Origin: Boesenbergia rotunda
Taxonomy: Eukaryota > Streptophyta > Magnoliopsida > Zingiberales > Zingiberaceae
Direction of reading: 5' to 3'
Assembly (NCBI GenBank): GCA_024364735.1
Contig: JAGFNQ010000297.1
Span: forward strand, 144,325 to 208,324
Length of the DNA: 64,000 nt
Position 1 is the first letter of the stretch. Each line of letters begins with the position of its first letter. The notes below the pieces were generated by a model. It made no database searches. It was given only the letters and a program-made list of their open reading frames with translations, and was not told where the DNA came from. A program made the translations under genes and the position numbers. This document shows, in pieces, positions 23,632 to 34,289 of this stretch.

Positions 23632-24867
23632 TTATGTAAAGTCATAGTGAGGAGAAATTTTTGGATTTTCTAAGTTAGCAAAATTATTAATTAGTTTTTC
23701 TAGTATATCACTTTTAATTTTCAAAGTCTCATTTTCGTGTCTTAATTTTCTGAAGTTTGAATTAATTAATTTGCATGAATTAATTATGTTATTTAAGCAT
23801 GCATTCATATTTAAGTTTGACCAAGAGTGACTAAATGAACTATCAACATTCATTGAAAAAATTGGATTTTCATATAAATTATAGTTACCCATCTTGGTTG
23901 GTTGTCCTAGATCTTTGGCTCTTCTATCTGTGCATTCACCTTTGTAATGCCCAAACTCCTGGCACTTGAAGCATTGGATCAGACTTTTGTCTTTTCTTGC
24001 TCTTGGAACTGGTTCCTTTGACGCCTTCGGTGGTACCGTTCGTATCTTACGAGTAGGACACCTACTTTTGTAGTGCCCTCTCTCCCTGCATGTGTAACAA
24101 ATTACATGATCTTTCAAATTTGAATTTACAAATTTACCTTTTGATTCCTTATTGGGAATCTCCCCCTTGATTCTTGCCGCCTCGAATCTAGACCCATCTT
24201 CTGATTCCGTGTTTGAGTCGGACTCGGGTACTGGTTGAAGCTCCTTCTTTGGTGGTTCTTTTGGAGTTTTCCCTGCAATAAAATTTACACCTTCCTTGAC
24301 CATTACAGTATTTGTTTGATTATTTAATTCTAATTTTGAAAAGAATTTGAAATCGATTACCATCTGAGTCAATTCGTCGTCTGATTCTAGTTCAATTTCG
24401 ACTTTGGATTCAGGTTTAGACTCTGACTCGGCTGTTTGTGCTTGGATCGAGAGTGCAAGGTATTTTAGGTGATCTTCTTCTTCTTCGTCTGATTCCTCTG
24501 ACGATTTGGACAACACAACTTCTGAGTCCTCAATATCGGAGCTCTCTTTGTGAAGGTTGATTAGTTTCTCCCATATCTCTTTAGCACAGTTGAAAGATCC
24601 GACCCGCTTCAATTCTTCATTGGTTAGGCCACATTGTAGGATTGTCGTCGCCTTTGCATCTGTCTCGATCTGGTTGAGAGTTTGTTCATTTAGTTTGTCC
24701 CACGCAATTGATAGTCTATCTTCTGTAGGGAGGGAGAACCCTGTTTGAATGATCATCCATGTGTCCATATGGGCTTTCAGATGGAACTCCATTTGACTTC
24801 TCCAATAATTGAAGTTCTCGCCGGAGAATAGCGGTGGACGGGCATTGTTCCACTCTTGGTTGGCCAT
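23632..24867 (-). CDS. gag: Gag-like protein of element C (411 aa)
   Basis: An uninterrupted Gag begins MANQEWNN, like that of E. The N-terminal part contains FNYWRSQMEFHLKAHM and AKEIWEKLINLHKE. It differs from E by an extra acidic stretch (SEVVLSKSSEESDEEEED) at about residues 125-145. Two intact CCHC knuckles follow (CYTCRERGHYKSRC, CFKCQEFGHYKGEC) and then a C-terminal helical segment (LRHENETLKIKSDILEKL). It has kept an open frame although the element is split by D, so the insertion of D may be fairly recent, or gag decays slowly by chance. No pol follows. Confidence 0.85.
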   Translation of the reverse strand: MANQEWNNARPPLFSGENFNYWRSQMEFHLKAHMDTWMIIQTGFSLPTEDRLSIAWDKLNEQTLNQIETDAKATTILQCGLTNEELKRVGSFNCAKEIWEKLINLHKESSDIEDSEVVLSKSSEESDEEEEDHLKYLALSIQAQTAESESKPESKVEIELESDDELTQMVIDFKFFSKLELNNQTNTVMVKEGVNFIAGKTPKEPPKKELQPVPESDSNTESEDGSRFEAARIKGEIPNKESKGKFVNSNLKDHVICYTCRERGHYKSRCPTRKIRTVPPKASKEPVPRARKDKSLIQCFKCQEFGHYKGECTDRRAKDLGQPTKMGNYNLYENPIFSMNVDSSFSHSWSNLNMNACLNNIINSCKLINSNFRKLRHENETLKIKSDILEKLINNFANLENPKISPHYDFT

Positions 24868-25376
24868 TTAGTTTAAACCTCGTACACAAAAGAAATAACA
24901 AAAATGTACCAAGACTTAGTCTTGGATTAGTAGTGCGGAAGAAGGGAAAAAATAATCCAAAATAAATCTTGCACGAATTTCGAGGTAAATATTAAAATAA
25001 TACCAAAAAATTATGACAAATTTTTGAAAATATTAGCTTTATCAATTTTGATTAATGATGAGAAAGTAGGAGTCTTCAAAAAGAATGAATATTGCCCGAA
25101 TTAAGGTAGCACGAATTTCAAGAAAAAATATTAAAATAATGAAAAAAAGTTTATGACAAATTTTCAAAAGTTGATCGTTTTATCAATTCTGACTTGTGGT
25201 GAAAAAATAAGAATTCAAAATTGAAAAAGGTGAAATATTATTTATTTGAAATAAAAATCGAAAAATCCGATCGAGTGGTGTTGCACCAACTTCAATTAAA
25301 AACAAATTTAAACTAATTTTGTAAAAATTCGAAAAACACTCTCAAATTGGTGGTTGCACCAAATTTAAGCTTCCCC

Positions 25377-25389
25377 ACTCTGATACCAC
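25377..25389 (-). other. Primer-binding site of element C
   Basis: The plus strand reads CTCTGATACCAC, complementary to TGGTATCAGAG, next to the LTR start at 25391. It is the initiator tRNA-Met type, as in E. The 24868-25376 leader between it and gag is AT-rich and non-coding, and repeats 'gcacgaatttc' twice. Confidence 0.85.
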
Positions 25390-25390
25390 T

Positions 25391-26941
25391 TGTTGGATCG
25401 AGAGAATACGATAGAGGGGGGGTGAATATCATAAAAAAAACTTTTCGAATTCGAGGTTAAGAGAATATGCAGCGGAATTCAAAACACAGCACAAGAACTC
25501 AAGCGATTTTACTTGGTTCGAAGTCACGGTCGGCTCCTACTCCAAGGCCCACGGTCGTTGACCGTTTACTGCGGGCAATTCTATATGTGCGCAAATATTT
25601 ACAGAAAAATATTACAGTTGTAGTACAGTAAACTAAAAATTAAACTCTTCGTTGCCGACGTCCGGTGTGGATCGTACTTCGGAGCAGAGGGTCGTCGGCG
25701 GCGCTTGAATCTCGAGATGGGAGGTTTCCGGAGCAGAGCGCTTGAGTCGAAGTGCGTATTGGCGTTGGAAGAATATTTTTGGAAGCCTTGGGGGTCGAGC
25801 CCCTTATATAGTGCACCAGGGGGCGCCCGGGACGCTGGGGGCGCCCTCCACGTGTCACTTGATCCGCAAACCTCTCGGTCAGCCTTTATCCCTCCAGGAT
25901 CAGGCTTAAGGTTTGACGGGGGCGCCCGGGAAGCAGGGGGCGCCCGGGTTGACTCAGTCTGCTGGCTTCTCGCTGACTTGAATTCTATCTGCTTCGTTGG
26001 CTTGGACCAAGGGCGCTCGAGGCATCCGGGACGCCCGGGAGCACGGGGGCACCCGGGAGCTTGGGGGCGCCTGGCCCAGTGAGCTTCCGAAGCGTTGTCT
26101 TGCTCAACTCTTGTTTTGCTTTGACTTAGGGCGCCCGGGACCTCCCGAGTGCCCAACCCAGCTGCTGCCCCTCTCCTATGGGGCGTTCGGAGCTGCAGAA
26201 ACTCGTTCCTTCGGTCCTGCATCCAGGGTTAGTACCAAACAAAACAAAGTAAGCATGTTAGTGAATTTTACAGCTATAGCTATCTTGGTTCTGACTTTGG
26301 GTCTCCAAAATGGAACCCTAGGTCGAACCGACGCCTACTGTTCCCTCGACGGGGAACGCATCCTCACCTACTCCTCTCAGGAGAATTTACCTGTTGCCAA
26401 TCGGCTCCTTCGGTTGGACTTTTGCCCAGCCATCTTTCGCCAGGTGCCTAGCAGTTCTTCGCCAGGTCTTCGTTACCAAGCATTCCTTCGCCTGGTGCCT
26501 AGCAATCCTTCGCTAGGTCTTCGTTACCAAACAGTCTTTCGCCTTGTGCCTAGCAATCCTTCGCTAGGTCTTTGTTTCCTGGTTGTCCTTTGCCAGGTGC
26601 CTAGCAGCCCTTCGCTAGGACTTTGTTTCCTGGCAATCCTTCGCCAGGTGCCTAGCAGCCCTTCGCTAGGACTTTGTTTCCTAGAAGTCCTTCACCAGGT
26701 GCCTACCAGCCCTTCGCCAGGTCTTCGATTCCTGGCAGTCCTTCGCCAGGTGCCTAGCAGTCCTTCGCCAGGTCTTCAACTCCTAGCAGCCCTTTGCTAG
26801 GTCTTAGGATTTCGATATGCCTAGATTAACTAGGACTTTCCTGCACACTTGAGTAACTTTATTAGATCACAAATAATACTTAACTTTGAATCCTTTGCCA
26901 ATATCAAAACAAGGTTCGATATGGTGCTTCCTGCACCAACA
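25391..26941 (-). repeat. Element C 5' LTR (1551 bp)
   Basis: Plus-strand view: TGTTGGATCGAG to CACCAACA, then TSD TTGAG. It contains a TATA-like site (TATATAAG on the minus strand, 25803-25810), a GC-rich block with GGGCGCCCG palindromes (25815-26150) and the hairpin array 26440-26800. A 267-codon frame at 25997-26800 (+) runs antisense through the LTR and its repeats; I do not call it a gene. Confidence 0.9.
26440..26800. repeat. Hairpin tandem array in C 5' LTR
   Basis: Units of the form CCTAGCA...TTCGCTAGG or CCTGGCA...TTCGCCAGG alternate. A change in the left arm is usually answered in the right arm. It is the reverse-complement counterpart of the arrays in E. Confidence 0.8.
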
Positions 26942-28288
26942 TTGAGCTCCTCTTCTTCTCCAATTTCTTCACCCATTTTCTTAAATGCTCTAATTTCTTG
27001 GATTCTCCTTTCCTTGAGCATTTGGTGTGGTAGTGTCCTAGCTCACCACACGTGAAGCGCCTTATATGGTTCTTCTCCTTCTTTTCCCTACAACCCATGT
27101 TAGAATTTAAAGAAATTGACTTGTGTTTAGGGGTTACCTCCTTTTTCTTACCCTTTAGACACTTGTCCTTATTAGGGGTGAGCAAAAATTCGGTTAAACT
27201 GAATTAACCGAACCGAATTAACCGAATTTTGAAATTCGGTTCGGTTAATTCGGTTTTCGGTTTCTTTTTTATAATTCGGTTCGGTTTTTCGATTAAATCG
27301 GTTCGGTTCGGTTTTGAGTTTTGTAATTCGGTTAAACCGAATAAAAATATTAATTTAATTATTTTTATTTAAAAATATAATTAATTAAATAAAATCTAGT
27401 TATTTTAATTAAAAATTCGAATTAAATTTAAAATTTCGGGTAATTCGGTTAATTCAGTCGAAAACCGAATTAACCGAAATTTTTTCGGTTCGGTTTTCTC
27501 GATTTTTATCGAGAAATTCGGTCGGTTCGGTTTTTTTGAAAAAAATCGGTTTATTCGATTTTCGGTTTATTCAGTTCGGTTCGGTTTTAACCGAATACTC
27601 ACCCCTAGTCCTTATAGTGTTCCTTTTCATTACACCCAAAGCAAATAATGTGGTTCTTTGACTTTGCCTTGGTGGAAGTGGAAGCTTCTTTCTTGTTCTG
27701 GTATTGAGGATGGTCTCTCCTCCCCCTCAACCTTGAAGTGAAGACTTCTTCTTTCCCTTTTGATGAAGTGGATGATTCTTTAATTTCTTGTGTCACTTCA
27801 CTTGAGGAGATGGATGAATCTTTTTCTTCTTTTTCTTCTTTCTCCTCCTCTTCGGATGTTGAGGTTCTTTGCTCATCTAATTGGTCATTCTCCTCTTCTT
27901 GGACTATTAAGCTCATTTCCTTGGGCTCTTCTACTACTTGAGCTTGTGTAGGATTTTGATGTAAAGCTATCATCTTGCTCTATAGCTCGTGAGCATTTTT
28001 GTATTGACCTACACCACTAATTACATCATTAGGCAAAATATTAAGTAAAATTGAAATTACCTTATCATTTGCCTTCGATTGTGTTTGGTGCTCCTCATTC
28101 CAATATCGTGGTCGGAGTTTTTTCCCATATTTATCTTTCGGGACTTCAAATGTTTCTTCTAGCACGATCACGAGATCCCAATCCATGCCGAACCAAGTCT
28201 TTGTTTGCATCCTCCAATAATCGAAACTCTCGCGGTCGTAGGGAGGTGGAACATTGACATCGTTCCCTAAGCGTTCTTCATGCGCCAT
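26942..28288 (-). pseudogene. gag: Element B gag, N-terminal part with MITE insertion
   Basis: It starts at 28288 (MAHEERLGNDVNVPPPYD), 53 bp after the PBS. The Copia-type Gag region follows (FDYWRMQTKTWFGMDW, ILPNDVISGVGQYKNAHEL), then a TAG at 27980-27982, then an acidic linker and a CCHC knuckle. The knuckle CFGCNEKEHYKDKC is split by a 435-bp MITE. A second knuckle has Arg for its first Cys (RFTCGELGHYHTKC; CGC for TGC). The frame then runs into element C at 26942 and resumes at 5482. The gene is dead through one nonsense codon, two insertions and later frameshifts. Confidence 0.82.
27173..27607. mobile_element. hAT-type MITE (435 bp)
   Basis: Terminal inverted repeats are TAGGGGTGAGCA...  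and ...ACTCACCCCTA. The perfect 8-bp TSD GTCCTTAT is at 27165-27172 and 27608-27615. The interior is almost entirely variants of TTCGGTT/AACCGAA on both strands, so it can fold into a long hairpin. The 8-bp TSD and TA(G)GGGTG termini point to the hAT superfamily. It carries no coding sequence. Confidence 0.92.
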
Positions 28289-28340
28289 TCCCTCTAGCCT
28301 TTTGCTCTCCCGGCGGTTAGTCCATAGATGAGCGAACCTT

Positions 28341-28353
28341 GCTCTGATACCAC
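28341..28353 (-). other. Primer-binding site of element B
   Basis: The plus strand reads GCTCTGATACCAC, the complement of GTGGTATCAGAGC, one base inside the LTR end at 28355. It is the initiator tRNA-Met type. Confidence 0.88.
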
Positions 28354-28354
28354 T

Positions 28355-29343
28355 TGTTGGGGATCGACGCGTATGGCTAGAGGGGGTGAATAGTCGTTCA
28401 CCCACTTTGGTCGTCGATTCTCCCTACACGTGTTAGTGCGCAACGGAATACAATACAAACTAAAACTAACACAAAGGAAGACAAACCAATTTAACGCGGT
28501 TCGGAGATAAAGCTCCTACTCCATGGTTGTCCGTAAGGTGGACAATCCCGATCCATCGGTGGATGACTCCCCGGAAAGCCTCCGGCTAGCTCATGTAGCT
28601 CCTTGTGGGTGGAGAAACCTCGCCACAACACTTGCACACACACCTGAGCTTGGTAGACTACTAATAAGCTTTACCCAAGCTTATTTCGCCAACGTTTGCC
28701 CAGCCAAACCGAGCCCTCATAAATAGAGCTCAAGGTTGAAACACCCGTTACCAGTCGACTAGTGCCAACACCAGTCGACTGGTCCATCTCGGATTTGAAC
28801 GTTACAACCCAACGTTCGAATTCCAGCCGGCACCAGTCGACTAATCATCTGATCAATCGACTGATCTTTCTGTGGTCTTCATCAGTCGACTGATCCAAGC
28901 ATCAGTCGACTGCCCAAACCCTAAACCTAGGGTTTCCCTTCCCGAGTACAATTCTCTCACACTCGGACCTTCACGACTCAGCTGACTCTTCTTTTGTAGC
29001 TTCGACCTGTTGCCTTCAAGCCTTCTTCGACTTTGGCTCTCGTACCTCGAATGCATACGAACCTGCGGCTCATCCTCATGTCATCCTTCATATATACCTC
29101 GAAGTGTGCTTCCCTCGGCTCATCGTTCCTGCTTTGTCCACGGTCCCTCGGATGCATACAAGCCCACGGCTCGTCTCCTCATGTCATCCTTCACCGGACC
29201 CGAAGTCGTTCAGCTAAGTCTATGTGTATCCTGCAAACCTGCACACTCACATACATATATCAAATACAAGGGTGAACCTAACTTAAACTCTTTGCCCAAA
29301 CATCAAAACACATGGTCACTCCGGATCATAGATTGCTCCAACA
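28355..29343 (-). repeat. Element B 5' LTR (989 bp)
   Basis: Plus-strand view: TGTTGGGGATCG to GCTCCAACA. It contains six CAGTCGACTG-type palindromes at 28745-28915 whose outer bases covary (ACCAGTCGACTGGT, ATCAGTCGACTGAT). The outer end abuts the 3' LTR of A at an internal position. Confidence 0.9.
28745..28915. repeat. AGTCGACT palindrome cluster in B LTR
   Basis: Six near-palindromes centred on GTCGAC are spaced 12-50 bp. Flanking arm bases change together (ACC...GGT or ATC...GAT). The same motif occurs at 1380-1515 (3' LTR) and 2505-2605 (internal). Confidence 0.8.
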
Positions 29344-32155
29344 AGGACTACTAAAATGCATGATCATGCTCAAATGAGTCAATATGAGATATTGAGCTTA
29401 TTTGTTTGAGTGAGTATATTCGGGGATCAAGAAACACAAAGATTGATCAAGGATGACACGGTCTATGCCTCATTGGTCAATCTAGATATCAAAAATAAAA
29501 GGACAAGGTCATACATTGTCATAGTCACGAAGGGTAAGTCGGATCTCGACTTTCTCGTCACTTGGGTAGCAATGATACATTGGTAGATGTCGCTCATTGC
29601 TTATGTGTCTAAAGTGATTTATACACATTGTCAATGTTACGAGAACCTATTGGATCACACATTAAGGACACGATGCTTCGGAGATTAATTGATCTTAGTT
29701 TGACTAAGATTTGATCCGAATTAGATTAATTGAGTTAGACTCAAGTAAATCCAACTGGATTATGGGATTGATATCTAATTTGTATTTGACTCATTTAGAT
29801 TAGACTCATTCACATTTGAATGACATATTAATTCATTAAAATGTTTAATAAATTAATAATAGAGGAAGATGAAATGCTCTCTTCATTGGATAAAGAAAAG
29901 TTGAAGAGCCACATGAGAAAATATGCTCTAATTGGGATTTTATTGGCATTAATGGAGGGAAGCTAAAGCGTCAAAAACTCTTCATATTGATAGGATGGGT
30001 ATAAAAGAGTTTTTCTTGTCATTTAGATGAAGAACTTGTTATTTTTCCTTCCCTTCTTTCTCTTGGCCGAAATCCCTCTTCTCCCTCTCCTTCTTGCTTT
30101 GCGAATCTCCTCTTGTGGCTAGCATCACAAAGGTGATTCTTCTCTTGTGTATACGCATAGAGGCACGGATACTTGAATGTGCAAGAGATCCGACATACCT
30201 CGGACTGTTAAGATGTATACTAAAAGCCTTGCTTTTATATAGACATCTACGTTTTGAAAGAGAATCACAAGATCACTGTTTCCATATTTATATTAGTTTG
30301 TGCATATTGTCTGATACTTTGCATTGTAGATAATATGGTGTGTGGTGTCGCACAGAAGATCATGTTATCAGTTCCTTGTAAAGTATAAGTAGAGGCTCAC
30401 AACCGAGATGGATTTGGACAAACCATCGAGATGGTTGTAGTGTAATTTGGTATTGGTTTATCTTAACCATAGAATTACACTAGTACACTTTGTGTGTATT
30501 GAGCAAGACCGACATAAAGGTGATTCAATTTATACTGACTTTGTAATTGAATCAGACCTCAATTATTATGGAGTACATGTTCTTAATCCCGATATAATAA
30601 CGGGCACATGTACTTAATATTTATTTCTTTAATTTACCAATGGGCGAGATTTATTCTGTTAAATCGATAGGCCCGGTAAGTTGGAAAATAATATTATTTA
30701 CATGGTGTGTCGTTGATTATAGACAAAAATCATGTCCTGATGAGTCGGGTTGATGATGTCCTCTTGAGGAGCTCATAAGGTTCATCATACTAAATCCTGT
30801 AGGTGGACTTGGTCCGACATGAGGATAAGGTTGAGAGGTGCTAATCAAGGAGTTAGATGTTAATTAATTAAATTATCAGTAATTTAATTAATTAACGGAC
30901 ATTTAATATCTTAAACACAGGAAGATACTTGTACTCATAATAGGTAGAGCTCATATTTAAATATGGGGTTAGTGAGGTTGTTCAATGAGGATCCTTTAGT
31001 GGAATGGATCTTCATTAATGGATCGGGCCTTGATCTATTAGGTGGTTAAGATCCAACTCCTCCTCATGATCCCTATTATAATTCTATATATATCTCATGT
31101 ATTATGAGACCAAGGCATCTAATAAACCATAAAACCTTCCTATTCTCTTCTCTCTCTCCCTCAGGTGTGTGGCGTCGACCATCACGATGGTGTGGCTGTT
31201 TCTTCTCATGATGGTGTGGTTGTTTCTTCTCCATGCGTGGACAGGTGTGGCTTCACGTATTGGTGTGGCTTCTCTTCATGTTGCTGTGGCGTCACAATTT
31301 ATTGTGGCATCTCCAAAGCGTGGGCATTTGTCCACGAAATTGCTGCGGCTTTGCAGCATGCAAACCGGACAGCAAAGCTGGGGCTGTGCATGCAAACGGA
31401 ACAGTGAGTCATGGACAGCAACACGTTGGCACAAGCAAACCGAACAGCAACTCGGGGAGATGAAAAGGGAGAAGGAAGAGAAGAGAATATCATCTTTCTT
31501 TGGTTGGCGATATCATCTTCCTTTGATTGGCACAATCAAGAAAAGAAGAGATGGTGATTTTGGTGACCACGTTTCTTGGAAGATCGTCATCTACACGATG
31601 TCCAAAAAAAGGTTGGATCATACAATAGAAGAGCGCGAGGTAAAAGAGAAGGTATATCTTTTCCTATGGTACCTTTGTTCTTTCTATTATTTCATGTGAT
31701 TGATTAATTACATGTTCGATTATTATTCATTATTTCATGTAAATAATAATCTTGGACCCCCGATGATAAACACAAAAATCGGTGATCCACTCATCGTCTA
31801 TTCCGCGGCTAATCGGTTGGATGAGATTGATCGCTAGAACAACTCGGTTGTTCAAGCGATCGCTCGAATCGGTTAGCTCGATGATGAGACGGTCGTTTGG
31901 GAAATATGTCTCCATTCGGATTGAAAAATTTTAATCCGTGAGCATGGAGAGGTTTCCCATGCGTGACTCGCTATCCGCCTGGGAAACCCAATCAACACGG
32001 ACAAGCGAGATAAGCGAAGGGCACGCGCTAAAGGTATACCAATACGACAGAAACTTGTAAATTAACTTTGTATGAGTTTTTGTTCGCATGGATCGCTCGT
32101 GGGATCTATTATTTCCGTTATAATTTTTGAATATCTTTTCCTATAGATCCCTACA
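29344..32155 (+). repeat. Element A 3' LTR fragment, interrupted by a solo LTR
   Basis: 29344-30205 plus 32003-32155 align with the reverse complement of the solo LTR 3164-4825. The alignment runs from its 'aatgctaaaatgcatg' region to near its end (GATCGCTCG...GGATC...CCCTACA). The first ~640 bp are missing at the B junction. Orientation matches the A pol remnant at 1-1365, so I infer this is A's 3' LTR. Its outer boundary near 32155 is approximate, since the other LTR is outside the window. Confidence 0.75.
30206..31997 (+). mobile_element. Solo LTR (1792 bp), second family
   Basis: It starts TGTTAAGATG and ends CCCAATCAACA, flanked by TSD CGGAC at 30201-30205 and 31998-32002. The host A-LTR alignment continues directly across the TSD, which confirms the boundaries. 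Orientation is taken from the TG...CA ends and is not certain. Frames at 31165-31699 that read 'HHDGVAVSSHDGVVVSS' come from a short internal repeat and are not genes. Confidence 0.85.
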
Positions 32156-34289
32156 CAATCATTGTTTCAACCTGGACCTATAGCACAAAGGTCGCAAATG
32201 AAACCCACCTTCAACCTCTGTCCATGGAAGTTTGATCATCGCCTAAACACCATGCTCTTCTTCGTCGATGGGCACTCAATCGATTTGAAGAGAAATAGCT
32301 CGTGAGTCCCCACCGGGGTAGGTTTTTGTTTCCCTCAAGCACTCACTTGCCCAAAATGAAGGGGCGCCCTCATCGGGAGTCGAGGGGGAGAAGGAGATAG
32401 GAGGGGTTTTGGCTTGGTGGCGCCAACTGGGGGTGATGGCTGCGGGCGAAGAAGAGAGGGAGAGGAGAGGAGAGGAGCGTCGGGGTGTTCGATTGTGGGC
32501 TAGGGCACGCAACACAGGGAGATGAAGAGAAGAGTTTATAAGTGAGGGCCTTTTTTGCAGAAAGTCCCTCAACTTTTCGAAATCCAAACCCTACCCTTAG
32601 GGTAAGTGTTTTAGCCGTTTAGCCCTCCAAATTTGTGTAATCCACATCAAGTCTCTAGGGTTAGGTCATTTATCCTCTTAACCCCCTAGCTTAAGCCAAA
32701 CCTCAGAAACAATCCTCAAGTTTTAAGATTTATTTTTATTTTAGATCATAAGAGTTAAGTGTCAAGTAATTTACCCTTTCATAATTTAAGAATTTACCCG
32801 AAACCTCCCTAGTCCGATAACCTTAAATCCTCCATGTAAATTTTTTAAAAAATTTATTCTACCAGTTTTATTTGGTCTTATTTAACAATGCTACTGACCA
32901 CATTACATGTGAAGTAGTGGGTGCCACAATATCCCCAATTAGTGCATAACTTACGTCCAAATGTACCTGATAGTTTGAAAATAGTGTCTCATTTTTGGCT
33001 ATATATACTTGAATCTGAGTCAATTGTGCTTGATTTTTTGAGCTATTGAGAACTAAAGAGGGAGTCTCGTATCTGAATACTCAAATTTTGCACAATTATA
33101 CTCAATTTGATAAGACATATACTTGAATTTGAATATTTTGTATTTAATAATGCGGATTATATACTCTGATCAATATGTAAAGCACTAATTCGAACAATAG
33201 TGTTATTAACCTTAATCCATATTATATTATCAATGAAATAAGGAAATATGTTCCAAACAAACTCACTCACACTAATTAGTGCATAATATGCGTCCAAATA
33301 TACATGAAAGTTTAAAAATAGTACTTCATTCGTGGTAATATATATTTGAATCTAAGTCAATTGTGTTTGATTTTTTGAGCCATTGAGAACTAAAGAGGGA
33401 GTCTCGTACCTGAATATTCAAATTTAGCATAAGTATACTCAATTTAATGAGACACATACTTGAATTTGAATATTTTATACCTAATAATGCGGATTATGTA
33501 CCTTGATCAATTATGTAAAGTACTAATTCGAGCAATAATGTTATTAACTTTAATCCATATTATTTTATCAATGAAACAATGAAATATGTTCCAAACAAAC
33601 TCATCCACTCTAATTAGTGTATAACTTGCGACCAAATATACTTGAAAGTTTGAAAATAGTACTTTATTCATGGCAATATATACTTGAATTTAAGTCAATT
33701 GTGCTTGATTTTATGAGCCAATTCATGCTCAAAAAAACTCACCTACACCAACCTCTAAAAAATCTATGCATAAGTAGTGTGCCCTAGATTATTGATAGAC
33801 CTATTATAGATAGTACTCAATTGGATAGAAAAAATACTAAATTTCAGTTTAAATGGTGCTGAATTTAGGAAGTATTATACCTTCTTTTATACTTTTTGTA
33901 CCGAAATTTTGTTTAGAGATGCTCTAAAATATATGTACAAGGTTAATCGCTAAGCCAACAGAATTATAATGAAGCATGCATGTGAATAACAACCAACATC
34001 TATTTGTCATCACTCAACACAATAAAACCTAACAGAATTAAGATCAAAAAAAAAATTTTACATCAATTTCTTGATAACTAAGTCATAAGTCTGTTATTAC
34101 TACAGAATAAAAACCAACATTGCTTTACATCTGAATTTGGATCCACAAAAAGGTAAATTTTAAACTCTAATACATCTGTTTGACCATAAGAAGTAAAAGA
34201 TAAGGTATCTTAGTCAAATGCATTTTTTAACAATCCATTCTCATCTGATAATATAGTTGATGTAACACAGGACCAATATGTGTTTATCT
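32156..34289. other. Region without recognised genes; holds a 337-bp tandem repeat
   Basis: Past A's LTR the sequence to 32880 is of mixed composition with no supported gene. An open frame at 32276-32587 (-) has no recognisable domain. From 32937 a 337-338 bp unit is repeated (see next entry), followed by AT-rich sequence to 34289. I see nothing else I can name. Confidence 0.5.
32937..33720. repeat. 337-bp tandem repeat, 2.3 copies
   Basis: Units begin AATTAGTGCATAA at 32937, 33274 and 33612 and share most bases, including 'aactaaagagggagtctcgta'. The third copy breaks off at about 33720. Confidence 0.85.

Larger units (their letters stand above)
5483..26941 (-). mobile_element. Element C: gag-only LTR retrotransposon containing D and E
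   Basis: C is bounded by TSD TTGAG at 5478-5482 and 26942-26946. On the minus strand the 5' LTR is 25391-26941, followed by the PBS (25377-25389) and an intact gag (23632-24867). The 3' LTR remnant is 5483-6981. Element D (6982-21831) is inserted downstream of gag, and a deletion then removed the rest of C's internal region and the start of its 3' LTR. C belongs to the same family as E: the LTR ends and gag sequence correspond, in opposite orientation. No pol is seen in C, but the deletion means its absence is inferred from E. Confidence 0.88.
1366..29343 (-). mobile_element. Element B: gag-only LTR retrotransposon, split by later insertions
   Basis: B runs on the minus strand. Its 5' LTR is 28355-29343, its PBS 28341-28353, its gag starts at 28288, its PPT is 1955-1972 and its 3' LTR is 1366-1954, truncated. 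Element C (5483-26941), a solo LTR (3164-4825) and a MITE (27173-27607) interrupt it. Removing C and one TTGAG copy restores the gag reading frame across the junction, which is strong evidence that both flanks are one element. What remains of the internal region is about 3 kb, and I see no protease, integrase or RT in it. B therefore looks non-autonomous (TR-GAG type). Its outer TSD is not recoverable because the low-coordinate end is deleted. Confidence 0.85.

Noticed and set aside
25997..26800. 267-codon open frame on the + strand
   Set aside because: It runs antisense through C's LTR and its hairpin array; the reading is a by-product of a repeat length divisible by three.
31165..31699. Overlapping + strand frames of 80-176 codons
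   Set aside because: They are inside a solo LTR with clear TSD, have a simple-repeat start and no recognisable domain.
32276..32587. 103-codon minus-strand frame
   Set aside because: No domain, low complexity (Ser/Pro-rich), and no support beyond openness.
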